Positions 44,382 to 53,185 are shown, numbered from the stretch's first letter. The stretch is 64,000 bases of DNA from an uncultured Lachnospiraceae bacterium (GCA_910586705.1 CAJUJK010000003.1:153120-217119); one strand, 5' to 3'. Program-made: numbers and translations. The notes: generated from the letters alone by a model not told the origin.

Positions 44382-44843
44382 TCACCGAATTGTCTTCGCC
44401 ATACACAAAGACTCCGGCATATCCGCATACGGTCCGTAGTTGGGAATGACTGTAAACCCCAGCTTTCGATAGACCGCGCAGGATTCCGCCAGCAGCTCCC
44501 CCGTCTCCAGAATCATCCGCCGGTAGCCCAACTGTGCCGCCCATTCGATCAGCAGGGAAACGAGTCTGCTCCCGATCCCCTGCCCTTGATATTCGCTATG
44601 CACAAACACCCTCTTCAGCTCGACAGTCTCATCATCGTACCTTCTGATAGCGCCGCCGCCAACCGGCTTACCATCATCATAAACGACGATCGCCTCCCGT
44701 ATCTCATCCAGCTGGTTAAATTTCTCGTACTTCTCTCTCTTGATCTGCCTCCCGACACGCCTGTCCAAGTCCATGTCGAGAAGTCGGCAGTTTTCAATAA
44801 AGTCTTCGTTTTTACCGTCTGTTCTCGCATAGTCCATATCCAT
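44382..44843 (-). CDS. GNAT family N-acetyltransferase
   Basis: Cytoplasmic acyl-CoA-dependent N-acetyltransferase of 153 residues. The acetyl-CoA-binding motif A reads VHSEYQGQGIGSRLVSLLIE and is preceded by the beta-strand VELKRVFV; the later block AVYRKLGFTVI is motif B. The substrate is unknown. GGAGGAACCGT precedes the ATG. It follows the hybrid kinase gene after 51 bases and precedes the flavodoxin remnant, in a run of same-strand genes. Confidence 0.9.
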   Translation of the reverse strand: MDMDYARTDGKNEDFIENCRLLDMDLDRRVGRQIKREKYEKFNQLDEIREAIVVYDDGKPVGGGAIRRYDDETVELKRVFVHSEYQGQGIGSRLVSLLIEWAAQLGYRRMILETGELLAESCAVYRKLGFTVIPNYGPYADMPESLCMAKTIR

Positions 44844-44894
44844 ACGGTTCCTCCTGTATTTCCTGTCCCGTCATCGCTGCCCCATGGTTCGGCT

Positions 44895-47444
44895 TCACGA
44901 AGATTTCGGTTTCCCATATCTGAGCCGGTTCATCACCCGGAACATTTTCCGCATGTCCACCGGCTTCGCCAGATGCTCATTCATCCCGGCGTCCTTTGCC
45001 ATTGCCACATCCTCGTCAAACGCATTAGCTGACAGCGCAATGATGGGAACGGTTTTTGCGTCCGTCCGCTTCATGCCGCGGATTACACGCGCCGCCTCAT
45101 ATCCGCTCATAACCGGCATCATCAGATCCATGAGCACACAGTCAAATGTTTCGGGAGCAGATGCAGCAAACGCGTCCACGGCAACTTTTCCGTCATTCGC
45201 GGTCACGACCTCCGCGCCCGCATCCTTCAGCATGAACTCAATGATTTCACAGTTTATCTCATTATCCTCCACCAGAAGGACGCGCATCCCAGCAATGGTG
45301 TCTGGTTCATTCTGCCCTTCATCCTCAGCCTGCGCATCGCGCACCCCGTCGATCTGCATGGGCAGGGTGATACGGAACAGACTGCCGCTGCCAATCTGAC
45401 TTTCTACCTCAATATGTCCCTTCATCTGGTCTACCAGCTGCTTTACTATGGACATACCGAGGCCAACGCCATTATAGTGGGTTCTCGCGCTTTTATGCTC
45501 CTGCGTAAACGGCTCAAAAATATGCTTTTTGAACGCCTCCCCAATACCGATCCCGGTATCTTCGACCTCAAACTGATAGTCTGCGGTGTCACCCCGGCAG
45601 GACGTCTCCTTTACCCGCACAGAGACGGCGCCCTGTGGGTGGTTATATTTTATCGCATTGTCAATCATATTCATCAGAATCTGCTGCAGATACAGCGGAT
45701 TTCCAATCACCCTGCCATGCTGTATGTAAGCTTCCTCCAGTGTCAGCCGTATGCCCCGCTCCTTTGCCCTCTCGTCCAGAAGCGCGATACTGTTTTCCAA
45801 TACATCGCGAAGCGCAAACGACTCCTCCGCTTCCGTCGGTCTTGCGCTGTCCAACTTACTGAATTGAAGCACGTCGTTGACCAGAGAAAGCAGGTGCTCC
45901 GTTGACACGCGTATTTTGTTCCGGCAGTCCCTCTGCCGCTCCGGGTCATCCTGACTTTTCTCTATGATGGACAGCATCCCCAGTATGCCGTTGATGGGCG
46001 TGCGCAGATCGTGGGACATATGGGAAAGGAACTCGCTCTTTGCCGAATTGGCACGTCTGACCTTCTCCAGCAGTTCCATGATCGCCTGCTCCTGTTTTCC
46101 CTTCGCCACCATTGTCTCTGTGATATCCTGATGATATCCGTTCAGACATACGCCCGGTTTCTTGAATGTCTTGTCGGGCACACCGCCGCAACGGACATAA
46201 ATCTTCCCAAGCTTCGGGTGGTTCCACGGGTAAATCACTTCGGAACGCCCGGTTTCCACGATCTCCCGCACGGATTCCTGCACCATCTCCACATAGTCCG
46301 GCTCAATGTTTTCAAACCAATGCCGGTAGCACTCCTCCGGCTCGATCTCATCCGGCACGCCAAGCAGCATCCGCATGATCCGATTGGTATACATCCTCGG
46401 CTGGCATCCCTCCTCCAGCTCGATCGTCCAGATGCCAGTTCTCGCGCCCTCCAGAATATCCTCCAGATTCTGCCGCGCCTCCAGCTTGTACTTCTCCTCC
46501 TGCTCCACCACCGCGTTCACATCCCGCAGGGCAAAAATCGCGCAGTTTTCTTCCTCCGCCTTCTCCGTGGCGGAAAAATGAATCTCCATATGTTTCAGTC
46601 CGTAAACGTTGTCATTGACCTGATAGCGCACATAGAACTTCTTCTTTGTCCGAAGCTGCAAAAGCACATACTCTTTTTTTGTCACAGAGTTAAGTTTTTT
46701 CTGGTCTCTGGGCGCAACGCACCGGGAAATATACTGTCCGACAGCCGCCTGATAGCCGTCCGCAAAGCCGGCGTCCCAATCCATATCCATCTTTTCGCTG
46801 TTCCGATATACCTCACATTCGTCCGTATCAAAATTCACCTGATAAATGCCCAGATAATCCACGCTGAGCGCCTGCAGGACATTGTAACTGCGCTTCCGGA
46901 GTTCCCGGAACAGATTGCGCTGTTTCAGACATGATACAATAAAGTATGCCGCGGTCTGGAGCATATTCGACGCGTATTCCAGCGACTTCGCCGGCGGATT
47001 GTCCACCCCGTAAAAGCCGATGGTCTTTTCCCCGTTGTAAAGGGGAACCACCACAAGAGAACGGATGCTCTGCCGCTTCAGATTCTCATACTGCAAAGGC
47101 TCCGTCTCCCGTATGTCTTCCAGATCTTCTATCACAATATGCCTGCCGACGCTGAATTTCCGATACCAGCTCGCACACACCTCCGGGGGCACATTCTGAA
47201 GATTCTCCTTTTCCGGCTCCACCCCGTCTGCCACCCACTCGTAAGTGTTGTCGTCACAGCCGGACGCGTTCTGCTCAAATATGTAAGTGCGTTCCCCGTC
47301 AAGCGCCATCCCCAGATGCTGTAACAGCACATCCAGAGACTGATCCGGCGTCTCCGCCAGCAGGGCGACACGAAGTCCCTCGTTGATGACGGTCTCCAGA
47401 TTCTGAACGCTCTCCATTCCACTCCGCTGTCCCAAACAGTCCAT
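44895..47444 (-). CDS. Soluble hybrid sensor histidine kinase with GAF and PAS domains and C-terminal receiver
   Basis: Signalling protein of 849 residues without membrane segments. A GAF-like domain (about residues 10-165) comes first, then two PAS-like regions (about 170-460). The HisKA phosphoacceptor His is in EFLSHMSHDLRTPINGILG. The ATPase domain has the N-box MIDNAIKYN and the G-box DTGIGIGEAF. The receiver domain (about 715-835) has VLLVEDNEINCE, the phosphoacceptor Asp in CVLMDLMMPVMSG and Lys in LAKPVDM. No output domain is present, so it must act on a partner. The frame opens 39 codons earlier; GGAGGGAAGACA before the ATG at 47444 supports the start used. Signal and target are unknown. 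Confidence 0.92.
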   Translation of the reverse strand: MDCLGQRSGMESVQNLETVINEGLRVALLAETPDQSLDVLLQHLGMALDGERTYIFEQNASGCDDNTYEWVADGVEPEKENLQNVPPEVCASWYRKFSVGRHIVIEDLEDIRETEPLQYENLKRQSIRSLVVVPLYNGEKTIGFYGVDNPPAKSLEYASNMLQTAAYFIVSCLKQRNLFRELRKRSYNVLQALSVDYLGIYQVNFDTDECEVYRNSEKMDMDWDAGFADGYQAAVGQYISRCVAPRDQKKLNSVTKKEYVLLQLRTKKKFYVRYQVNDNVYGLKHMEIHFSATEKAEEENCAIFALRDVNAVVEQEEKYKLEARQNLEDILEGARTGIWTIELEEGCQPRMYTNRIMRMLLGVPDEIEPEECYRHWFENIEPDYVEMVQESVREIVETGRSEVIYPWNHPKLGKIYVRCGGVPDKTFKKPGVCLNGYHQDITETMVAKGKQEQAIMELLEKVRRANSAKSEFLSHMSHDLRTPINGILGMLSIIEKSQDDPERQRDCRNKIRVSTEHLLSLVNDVLQFSKLDSARPTEAEESFALRDVLENSIALLDERAKERGIRLTLEEAYIQHGRVIGNPLYLQQILMNMIDNAIKYNHPQGAVSVRVKETSCRGDTADYQFEVEDTGIGIGEAFKKHIFEPFTQEHKSARTHYNGVGLGMSIVKQLVDQMKGHIEVESQIGSGSLFRITLPMQIDGVRDAQAEDEGQNEPDTIAGMRVLLVEDNEINCEIIEFMLKDAGAEVVTANDGKVAVDAFAASAPETFDCVLMDLMMPVMSGYEAARVIRGMKRTDAKTVPIIALSANAFDEDVAMAKDAGMNEHLAKPVDMRKMFRVMNRLRYGKPKSS

Positions 47445-47500
47445 TGTCTTCCCTCCATAATATCCGCCAGCCGCTCCTGCGGCATCTTTTTCCGCTTTCA

Positions 47501-48022
47501 TCAGCGCCTTACCACATAACGGTAATGCGGCATATCCACGCCCCTGTAGTGTTTCGTCCATGTATCCTCGATGGTCATCCCGTTTCTGACTGCCACATGC
47601 CGGGACGCCGTGTTGGTGTCCCGGATGATGGAGCAGACGTCCTTTGCTTTCAATACGTCGAAGGCGTACTGCTTACATGCCGTTGCCGCCTCCGTCGCAT
47701 ACCCTTTATGCCAATGCGACCTTTCAAATAAATAGCCGACTTCAAGCACTTCCTCCTCTTTCCACGGCTGCATGGTAAGCCCGCACTGTCCGATCATTTC
47801 CCCATTGTCCTTTAAGATAACCGCCCATAAGCCAAAGCCCCACTTCTGATAGCGCGCCCTCTGTCTGTCCAGCCATTCCTGCGCCTCCGAATCGGTGAAC
47901 GCCCCCTCATAGGCGTACATGGTCTCCTCATCCTGCAATATATTACACAGAGAAGGAAAATCGTCCTGCGTCATTTCCCGCAAATATAATCTTTCCGTTT
48001 CCAGCATCACACTTTGTCCCAT
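47501..48022 (-). CDS. GNAT family N-acetyltransferase, RimJ/RimL type
   Basis: Acetyltransferase of 173 residues. The N-terminal LETERLYLREMTQDDF is the hallmark of the RimJ/RimL (Acetyltransf_3) branch, and GYLFERSHWHKGYATEAATA is the CoA-binding motif. The block IIRDTNTASRHVAVRNGM is also typical. RimL-type enzymes acetylate ribosomal protein N-termini or small molecules; the target is unknown. The start is uncertain: codons 1 and 6 are both Met, and the ribosome-binding site is weak (AGAGGA directly before codon 1). It begins four bases after the AraC gene stop, so the two are likely co-transcribed. Confidence 0.9.
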   Translation of the reverse strand: MGQSVMLETERLYLREMTQDDFPSLCNILQDEETMYAYEGAFTDSEAQEWLDRQRARYQKWGFGLWAVILKDNGEMIGQCGLTMQPWKEEEVLEVGYLFERSHWHKGYATEAATACKQYAFDVLKAKDVCSIIRDTNTASRHVAVRNGMTIEDTWTKHYRGVDMPHYRYVVRR

Positions 48023-48026
48023 TCCT

Positions 48027-48923
48027 CTATGACTTTCCTTTTCTGTACTCGCCGGGTGTCACCTGAAACACTTCCTTGAATTTCCGGCAAAAGTAGCCGA
48101 CATTTTCAAACCCGGTGTCGCGGGCGATGGCGGCAACGCTGTCCTGCGTCGTCATAAGCAGTTTTGCCGCCCGTTTCAGTCTGTAATGCACCAGATAGCT
48201 GATGGGCGAGGTGTGAATATTTTTGTGAAAAATACTGAGTACACTACTTTTGCCAAGAGCCACCGTTTCCGCGATATCGTCAAGCGATATCTGGTTCGGA
48301 TAATTTTTGTGAATGTACTGCAGCATGATCTGGAGCTGTGCCTGCGTCCGCACCGATGCCTGTGGTGCGGAAGTATTTTCTGTGATATCCATATTATCAT
48401 ACAGCAGCCGCCACAGTTTTAAAAGCAGTTCTTCTGTCTTTATTTCGCATCCGTTTTCCATTTCCTGCACGGCAAATATATCCGCCAGCGCGCGAAGAAT
48501 CTCTGCCTGCGCGGGATCCCCGGCGTAAAAGATCTGACACTCTGCCGCCGAGTCCAGAACCGGCTGTACATACTTCCTATAAATCAGACTGTCTTCCGGG
48601 GCAAGCATGGAGGGCGAAAACACAATGTTCGGGATGATCGCGCTCTTTGCCGCCTCAAACCTGTGAATGACCTGCGAATTGATAAAAATGCCCGTTCCGG
48701 CTCCCAGAACATATCTCTCGCTCCCGATCAGAAAATCCGCCAGCCCCTCCTTGATCAGAACAAATTCCACTTCCGAATGCCAGTGCCAGTCTATACAGTG
48801 AAAATCGAACTGCCAGATATCCTCCAGATAATATCGGAACGGATACTCCTCGCTTCCGTGGGGAATGGTCTCCCGCAGCGATTCATCGGTTACGATCCTG
48901 CTGTACCCCTCATTTGCTTTCAT
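48027..48923 (-). CDS. AraC family transcriptional regulator with cupin sensor domain
   Basis: Regulator of 298 residues. The N-terminal part has a cupin fold with the metal- or ligand-binding His cluster in DWHWHSEVEFV and a second block VLGAGTGIFINSQVIHRF. The C-terminal two helix-turn-helix motifs are ISLDDIAETVALGKSSVLSI and SVAAIARDTGFENVGYFCRK, ending FKEVFQVTPGEYRKGKS. The frame opens 69 bases earlier; AGAGGAG nine bases before 48923 supports the start used. It is divergent from an MFS transporter, which it probably controls in response to a sugar-like ligand; the target is inferred from position. Confidence 0.92.
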   Translation of the reverse strand: MKANEGYSRIVTDESLRETIPHGSEEYPFRYYLEDIWQFDFHCIDWHWHSEVEFVLIKEGLADFLIGSERYVLGAGTGIFINSQVIHRFEAAKSAIIPNIVFSPSMLAPEDSLIYRKYVQPVLDSAAECQIFYAGDPAQAEILRALADIFAVQEMENGCEIKTEELLLKLWRLLYDNMDITENTSAPQASVRTQAQLQIMLQYIHKNYPNQISLDDIAETVALGKSSVLSIFHKNIHTSPISYLVHYRLKRAAKLLMTTQDSVAAIARDTGFENVGYFCRKFKEVFQVTPGEYRKGKS

Positions 48924-48979
48924 ATCATGCCGCTCCTCTGTTCCCGCGATATTGTGTAATAATATTGGGATATATTGCA

Positions 48980-49008
48980 TTGATGTCTGCATCTGACTAC
49001 TATATAAT
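48980..49008 (+). promoter_or_regulatory. Promoter of the MFS transporter gene
   Basis: TTGATG (48980-48985) and TATAAT (49003-49008) are 17 bases apart. It lies in the 216-base divergent region between the AraC gene and the transporter gene. No clear AraC site was recognised. Confidence 0.7.
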
Positions 49009-49139
49009 ACAATTCGTTGCAGAAGTCAATCCCTTCTGTACGAAACAGATTCCCTGTTGGTTGAATTTACACATTCTTACGGGCTTTGCAGCAAGTATAA
49101 AGTCCCGGGCTGAACTGTTGCGAAAGGAGTACATATGTC

Positions 49140-50327
49140 ATGCCTAAAAATTATAAGAAAACACTGATTGCCTGCTATCTCGGCTTCATCACGCAGGCGA
49201 TCTGCGCAAATTTCGCGCCGCTGCTGTTCTTAACGTTTCACAATAAATATCAGATCCCGCTCGGGCAGATCGCGCTGATTTCCACCGTATTTTTTCTGAC
49301 CCAGCTTATTGTGGACATCCTCTGCTCCTATTTTGCAGACAAGATCGGATACCGCATATGTGTCGTCGCCTCAGAATTGTGCGCGGCGGCAGGTCTGGTC
49401 GGACTTGCCTTTCTGCCGGACCTCTTTTCCAATCCGCTTTCTGGCATTATCGCGAGCGTTATTGTCTACGCCATCGGAAGCGGGCTCATCGAGGTACTGT
49501 GCAGCCCCATTGTGGAGGCATGTCCCTTCGACAACAAGGAAGCCGTGATGAGTCTGCTGCACTCCTTTTACTGCTGGGGGTCTGTGGGCGTCATCCTTCT
49601 GTCCACCGTCTTTTTCGCTGTATTTGGTATTGACAGCTGGAAATGGCTCGCCTGCATCTGGGCTGTCATTCCTCTGTACAATATTTACAACTTTGCCACC
49701 TGCCCCATCGAGCATACGACTGAAGACGGCGGCGGCATGGGCACAGGACGCCTTCTCCGGGTTCCGCTGTTCTGGATATCCATTGTTCTCATGGTCTGCG
49801 CAGGCGCTTCCGAGCTTTCCATGGCACAGTGGGCTTCCGCCTACACGGAATCGGCGCTTGGCTTTTCAAAGGCGATGGGCGATCTTGCCGGTCCGTGCAT
49901 GTTTGCGATCACCATGGGCATCAGCCGTGTCATCTTCGGAAAATACGGCGACAGGCTGGATCTGATGCGGTTTATGCTCGGCTCCGGCGTCCTTTGCCTG
50001 AGCTGTTACATAGCGGCATCCATCTCAGACAACCCGGTGATCGGACTGGTCGGCTGTATTTTGTGCGGTTTTTCCGTGGGCATCATGTGGCCCGGCACGA
50101 TCAGTATCTGCTCCGGGCGTCTGCCGGAGGGCGGAACCGCCATGTTCGCCCTGCTCGCCATGGCGGGGGATCTGGGCGGCGCGTTCGGACCCAGTCTGGT
50201 AGGAAATATCACCCAGAATGCGGGCAATGATCTGCGAAAAGGGATGCTTGTGGGATGCGTTTTCCCGCTGGTGCTGATCCTTTCCCTTATTCTGCTAACA
50301 GGTATGAGAAAACCGAAAAATGTATAG
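49140..50327 (+). CDS. MFS transporter, sugar/fucose-permease-like
   Basis: Membrane transporter of 395 residues with about twelve hydrophobic segments. The N-terminal ACYLGFITQAICANFAPLLF and the loop FADKIGYRICVVASE fit the major facilitator superfamily; the pattern PIVEACPFDNKEAVMSLLHS, followed by FYCWGSVG, is reminiscent of FucP/NarK-like sugar or metabolite permeases. The substrate is not determined. AAAGGAG stands 10 bases before the ATG, a long spacing, and a 10-codon ORF (ATG at 49135) has better spacing and overlaps the start. It is divergent from the AraC regulator and convergent with the methyltransferase gene; no terminator hairpin was seen in the 27-base gap. Confidence 0.9.
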   Translation: MPKNYKKTLIACYLGFITQAICANFAPLLFLTFHNKYQIPLGQIALISTVFFLTQLIVDILCSYFADKIGYRICVVASELCAAAGLVGLAFLPDLFSNPLSGIIASVIVYAIGSGLIEVLCSPIVEACPFDNKEAVMSLLHSFYCWGSVGVILLSTVFFAVFGIDSWKWLACIWAVIPLYNIYNFATCPIEHTTEDGGGMGTGRLLRVPLFWISIVLMVCAGASELSMAQWASAYTESALGFSKAMGDLAGPCMFAITMGISRVIFGKYGDRLDLMRFMLGSGVLCLSCYIAASISDNPVIGLVGCILCGFSVGIMWPGTISICSGRLPEGGTAMFALLAMAGDLGGAFGPSLVGNITQNAGNDLRKGMLVGCVFPLVLILSLILLTGMRKPKNV

Positions 50328-50354
50328 ATAAAGAATTGTCTGTTTCCAAATTCA

Positions 50355-51149
50355 TCACTGCGCTTTCATGGATTTCAGCTCCGCCATGGCCCCATAGTGC
50401 AGCACCGTGAACGCCGCCGGAGCAATCTCAGAAAGCAGTCTGATATGCTCCCTCTCCCACACTAAAATTTCCGGCCCGCTAAGCGACGCGCCGATTCCCC
50501 GGCACGTCTTCATCCTGCCATGCCAGCTCTCCCTGGTAAAGGGCACGTGCAGGAGATACTCCTCGCGGTGAATCAGCTCGAAATCCTTCCCGTAAAGCTC
50601 CGGGATCACAATCGGATGCACCGTCTCCCCCGCGCCGCTCCATGCCGGATTATACTGCAAGGCAAGCGCCTCACTGGCTCCCGCGATTCTGTCCTCCAAG
50701 GGCAGCCACGCCATATACAGAAGAAGAATACGCCCGCCCGGCTTTAACATCCGCACAAGCTCCGGCTCCAGTTTTGCATGGTCAAAATACCAGAAACACT
50801 GACAGGCCGTTACCACATCAAAAGAACCATCCGGGAAATCGAGCTCTTCCGCAGACACAGCACGGTATGCAATGTCCATCCCCTCCGACAGTCGTCTGGC
50901 CTGCACGATCTGCTCTTCGGAGATGTCCGTTCCCGTCCATTTTGCCCCGTAGCGGTACATGTTTCTGGGAAGCACACCCGTCCCCGTGCCCAGATCAAGG
51001 ACGCGCTGTCCCTCCACGCACAGGTGCCGTCCGATGATCCTGTCATAAAACTCCTGTGGGTAGATGTCCCGGAATCTGGCATAATCCGCCGAGGTTTTTC
51101 CCCAGTCAAAAGCTTTGCCGCCGTCTATATTTTCGTCTGTGATATTCAT
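50355..51149 (-). CDS. Class I SAM-dependent methyltransferase
   Basis: Predicted cytoplasmic methyltransferase of 264 residues. SAM-binding motif I is RVLDLGTGTGVLPRNMYRYG, followed by the acidic motif II in WTGTDIS, motif III DGSFDVVTACQCFWYFD and LKPGGRILLLY. This Methyltransf_11 type acts on small molecules such as quinones, sterol-like lipids or metabolites; the substrate cannot be read. Its ATG overlaps the stop of the upstream Rpn gene by four bases (ATGA), and its SD lies inside that gene, so expression is tied to the Rpn gene. Confidence 0.92.
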   Translation of the reverse strand: MNITDENIDGGKAFDWGKTSADYARFRDIYPQEFYDRIIGRHLCVEGQRVLDLGTGTGVLPRNMYRYGAKWTGTDISEEQIVQARRLSEGMDIAYRAVSAEELDFPDGSFDVVTACQCFWYFDHAKLEPELVRMLKPGGRILLLYMAWLPLEDRIAGASEALALQYNPAWSGAGETVHPIVIPELYGKDFELIHREEYLLHVPFTRESWHGRMKTCRGIGASLSGPEILVWEREHIRLLSEIAPAAFTVLHYGAMAELKSMKAQ

Positions 51150-51331
51150 GGCATCATTCTCTCTATCACGGAAATTTCCTCCTCCAAGTCTTCCGCAATT
51201 TCAGCAATCGTCTTGCCCTTGTCCAGTTTCTTTTTCACCTGTTCCCGCAGGAGTTCCTCTCGGCCCTCTTCCTTCCCCTCCCGAAAGAGCGTCCTGAAAT
51301 GCTTTTTCTCGTCATATTCCGTCAGAATCAT
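51146..51331 (-). CDS. Possible intragenic short Rpn product (RpnS-like antitoxin)
   Basis: Inside the Rpn gene, GGAGG (minus strand 51344-51340) lies exactly eight bases before an in-frame ATG at 51331. The product would be the C-terminal 61 residues, starting MILTEYDEKKHFR. The position corresponds, in the protein alignment, to the internal GTG of the other Rpn gene. Ribosome-binding quality is better than that of many true starts here. The antitoxin role is inferred from known rpn biology. Confidence 0.55.
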   Translation of the reverse strand: MILTEYDEKKHFRTLFREGKEEGREELLREQVKKKLDKGKTIAEIAEDLEEEISVIERMMP

Positions 51332-52042
51332 ATGCAGCACCTCCGCTTTCTGTTTTATTAGGATATCCTTAAGTATCCCCTTCTCAATGCAGGTGTCAAT
51401 GGCCGTGTGGACGGCTTCCTCCCGGCGCATTCCCTTTTTTATGTTCTCCTCGATCTCGGAGGAAAATTCCGAATACTCCCATAACCTGTGACATTTTTCC
51501 ATAAGCGCCTGATTGTAGCCGCGGTTGATGTTTAGTACCTCGCAGGTGCATTCCATACAGCCGCTCCCCCGTCCTGCTGAAAACGAATCTGACAGATACA
51601 ACAGCAGATTATCGCTCTGCATACCTGTGCCGTTATAAAATACAATGTATACGGGTGTTGGCAGTTCCACACGTTTCGTACCGTAAATGTCATCATCGCT
51701 GGAAGCCAGCAGTCCCTCAAACTGCTGCGCAAAATAAAGCAGGCCCCGCAAGGGCATATTCGGGTTCCAGGTACTCTGGTGCTCATAGAGATTTAAAGTG
51801 TTTCCAATCATAAAGGACAGATCGTTCTTCATCTTCATAAAGATCACGTCCTCCATTGTGACTATCTCAAGTTCCTCAGGATTTGTGTATGTACTGCCAT
51901 TTAAAGCATTGTAAAGATCAAGAAGATCCTTTTTATCCCGAAACAGACGTCTGAAAAGCACATCCCTGTACTTCCGGTTGTTTCTAAGCCGCCTCCACGA
52001 GCTGCCATGCCGGAACCACTTTTTTGCGTTTCGTTTTACCAT
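51146..52042 (-). CDS. Rpn family nuclease/putative transposase (PD-(D/E)XK)
   Basis: Second Rpn protein of the window, 298 residues. It aligns with the gene at 41597-42583: KYRDVLFRRLFRDKKDLLDL then YNALNG, the core Asp in MKNDLSF, and Glu-x-Gln in LYEHQST, with NPNMPLRGLLYF after it. The C-terminus is charged and helical (EEGREELLREQVKKKLDKGK), ending with an ISVIERMMP helix like that of DNA-binding tails. The frame opens 53 codons earlier; GGAGG seven bases before the ATG at 52042 supports the start used. An in-frame internal SD and ATG are at 51344-51329. It is expressed from the promoter at 52224-52253 and overlaps the methyltransferase gene. Confidence 0.88.
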   Translation of the reverse strand: MVKRNAKKWFRHGSSWRRLRNNRKYRDVLFRRLFRDKKDLLDLYNALNGSTYTNPEELEIVTMEDVIFMKMKNDLSFMIGNTLNLYEHQSTWNPNMPLRGLLYFAQQFEGLLASSDDDIYGTKRVELPTPVYIVFYNGTGMQSDNLLLYLSDSFSAGRGSGCMECTCEVLNINRGYNQALMEKCHRLWEYSEFSSEIEENIKKGMRREEAVHTAIDTCIEKGILKDILIKQKAEVLHMILTEYDEKKHFRTLFREGKEEGREELLREQVKKKLDKGKTIAEIAEDLEEEISVIERMMP

Positions 52043-52223
52043 AGATTTTCCTCCATTATACAGTTTTTTATGACTGAATACAAGAGGAATACGGTCTTTC
52101 TCTGCTCCAGTCCGTTTACAAGTAAGGGATTGTTTCCGATCGCCGGAAAGAATCGTAAGACAGAAATCCTTTTCCAGAAGGATCCCTACACAGGCAGACA
52201 AGACATCTGCCGATGTGCTTTTT

Positions 52224-52253
52224 ATTATAAAGCCGACTGTAAGAATTTTGCAA
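52224..52253 (-). promoter_or_regulatory. Promoter of the Rpn-methyltransferase operon
   Basis: TTGCAA (52253-52248) and TATAAT (52229-52224) are 18 bases apart on the minus strand. A short hairpin (GGCAGA with TCTGCC) follows near the predicted transcript start. The leader down to the ATG at 52042 is about 175 bases and shows nothing else I can name. Confidence 0.6.
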
Positions 52254-52274
52254 GTAATATTTTAACCGCCATAC

Positions 52275-53048
52275 TCATTCCACCCTGCCGCCAAAGTGTA
52301 CAGCCAGCACGCACCCCGCAGAAACCGCCAGCAAAACCGCGCACCCAGCCGGTGTAAGCAAAAACGCCTGCACGCCCTCCATCCGCGCCGTCGTATACAC
52401 CGCCAGATTCGCCACCGCATGAAAAAGAAAGGGAATCCCAAATTTTCCGCTTTTCTCGTACAGATACGCCATCAGCATTCCCAGACACGCGCCGTACACG
52501 CCCTGTACCAGATTGCCGTGAAACGCGCCGAAGAGAAGCCCGGAAGCGACAATCCCGATCGCCGGATTGTATAAACGGCGCAGACGGTTGTAAATCACCC
52601 CGCGGAAAACGACCTCCTCCGCCAGAGGGGATATCAGCCCATAGAGAATAAGCCCCAACGCAAAAGCCACGCCGTACTGCCTGTCCGCCACCTTCTGGTA
52701 GGTCTGGGAACTGTCCGCAAACCCTGTCAGTGTCAGAAGCGCGTTGAGCCCCAGCGAAGCGCTGAAAGCGAGGACCACGGTGAGCGCCGCAGGACAGAGC
52801 GTTTCCCCGCGCCCCCGCAGTTCCTCCTTTAACATCGGCACGACGGGCAAAATACCCGCCAGCATACACAGTCCTCCCATCACGCCCGCAACGTTGGCGG
52901 CATGTGCCGTCATAAACTGTCCGTATGCCCCGCCGAAACGCACCGTCGCCTGATACACAAAAGCAAGAACCAGATAAGCCACATTGTATGCCAGATAATA
53001 CAGCAGATAGGGAAGCAGTACCTCCCACGCCTTTTGCAATTTTCCCAT
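52275..53048 (-). CDS. CPBP family intramembrane glutamic endopeptidase
   Basis: Multi-pass membrane protease of the CPBP (Abi/CAAX) family, 257 residues. The catalytic motif 1 is PLAEEVVFRGVIYNRLRR (Glu-Glu and Arg), motif 2 is LLFGAFHGNLVQ (His), and motif 3 is FLFHAVANL (His), in three of about eight hydrophobic segments. Family members cleave prenylated or membrane proteins, or give bacteriocin immunity. A GTG at 53099 is an alternative start; I prefer the ATG at 53048, which has GGGAGAG upstream and begins just before the first helix. It is followed by the Rpn promoter on the same strand. Confidence 0.9.
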   Translation of the reverse strand: MGKLQKAWEVLLPYLLYYLAYNVAYLVLAFVYQATVRFGGAYGQFMTAHAANVAGVMGGLCMLAGILPVVPMLKEELRGRGETLCPAALTVVLAFSASLGLNALLTLTGFADSSQTYQKVADRQYGVAFALGLILYGLISPLAEEVVFRGVIYNRLRRLYNPAIGIVASGLLFGAFHGNLVQGVYGACLGMLMAYLYEKSGKFGIPFLFHAVANLAVYTTARMEGVQAFLLTPAGCAVLLAVSAGCVLAVHFGGRVE

Positions 53049-53109
53049 GTCACTCTCCCATAAAATTCGTAACAGTTCAGCCTTCGGCTTCCCTGTCACT
53101 AAAATTCCC

Positions 53110-53138
53110 TTGACATTTCCCCCGCCAGACCCTATAGT
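53110..53138 (+). promoter_or_regulatory. Promoter of the TPP riboswitch-thiT unit
   Basis: TTGACA (53110-53115) and TATAGT (53133-53138) are 17 bases apart on the plus strand, upstream of the riboswitch. The sequence between the start and the aptamer contains a small GCGGAT/ATCCGC hairpin. Confidence 0.85.
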
Positions 53139-53185
53139 AAAAAAAGCGGATACATCCGCCGCGGCTCATGCCGCATAACTGAATA

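Noticed and set aside
42900..48923. Reading 42900-48923 as one dedicated resistance operon
   Set aside because: The genes share a strand and small gaps, but gap sizes vary, one member is a remnant, and no shared function is evident.
50328..50354. Terminator between the convergent MFS and methyltransferase genes
   Set aside because: No stem of useful length was found in the 27-base gap.
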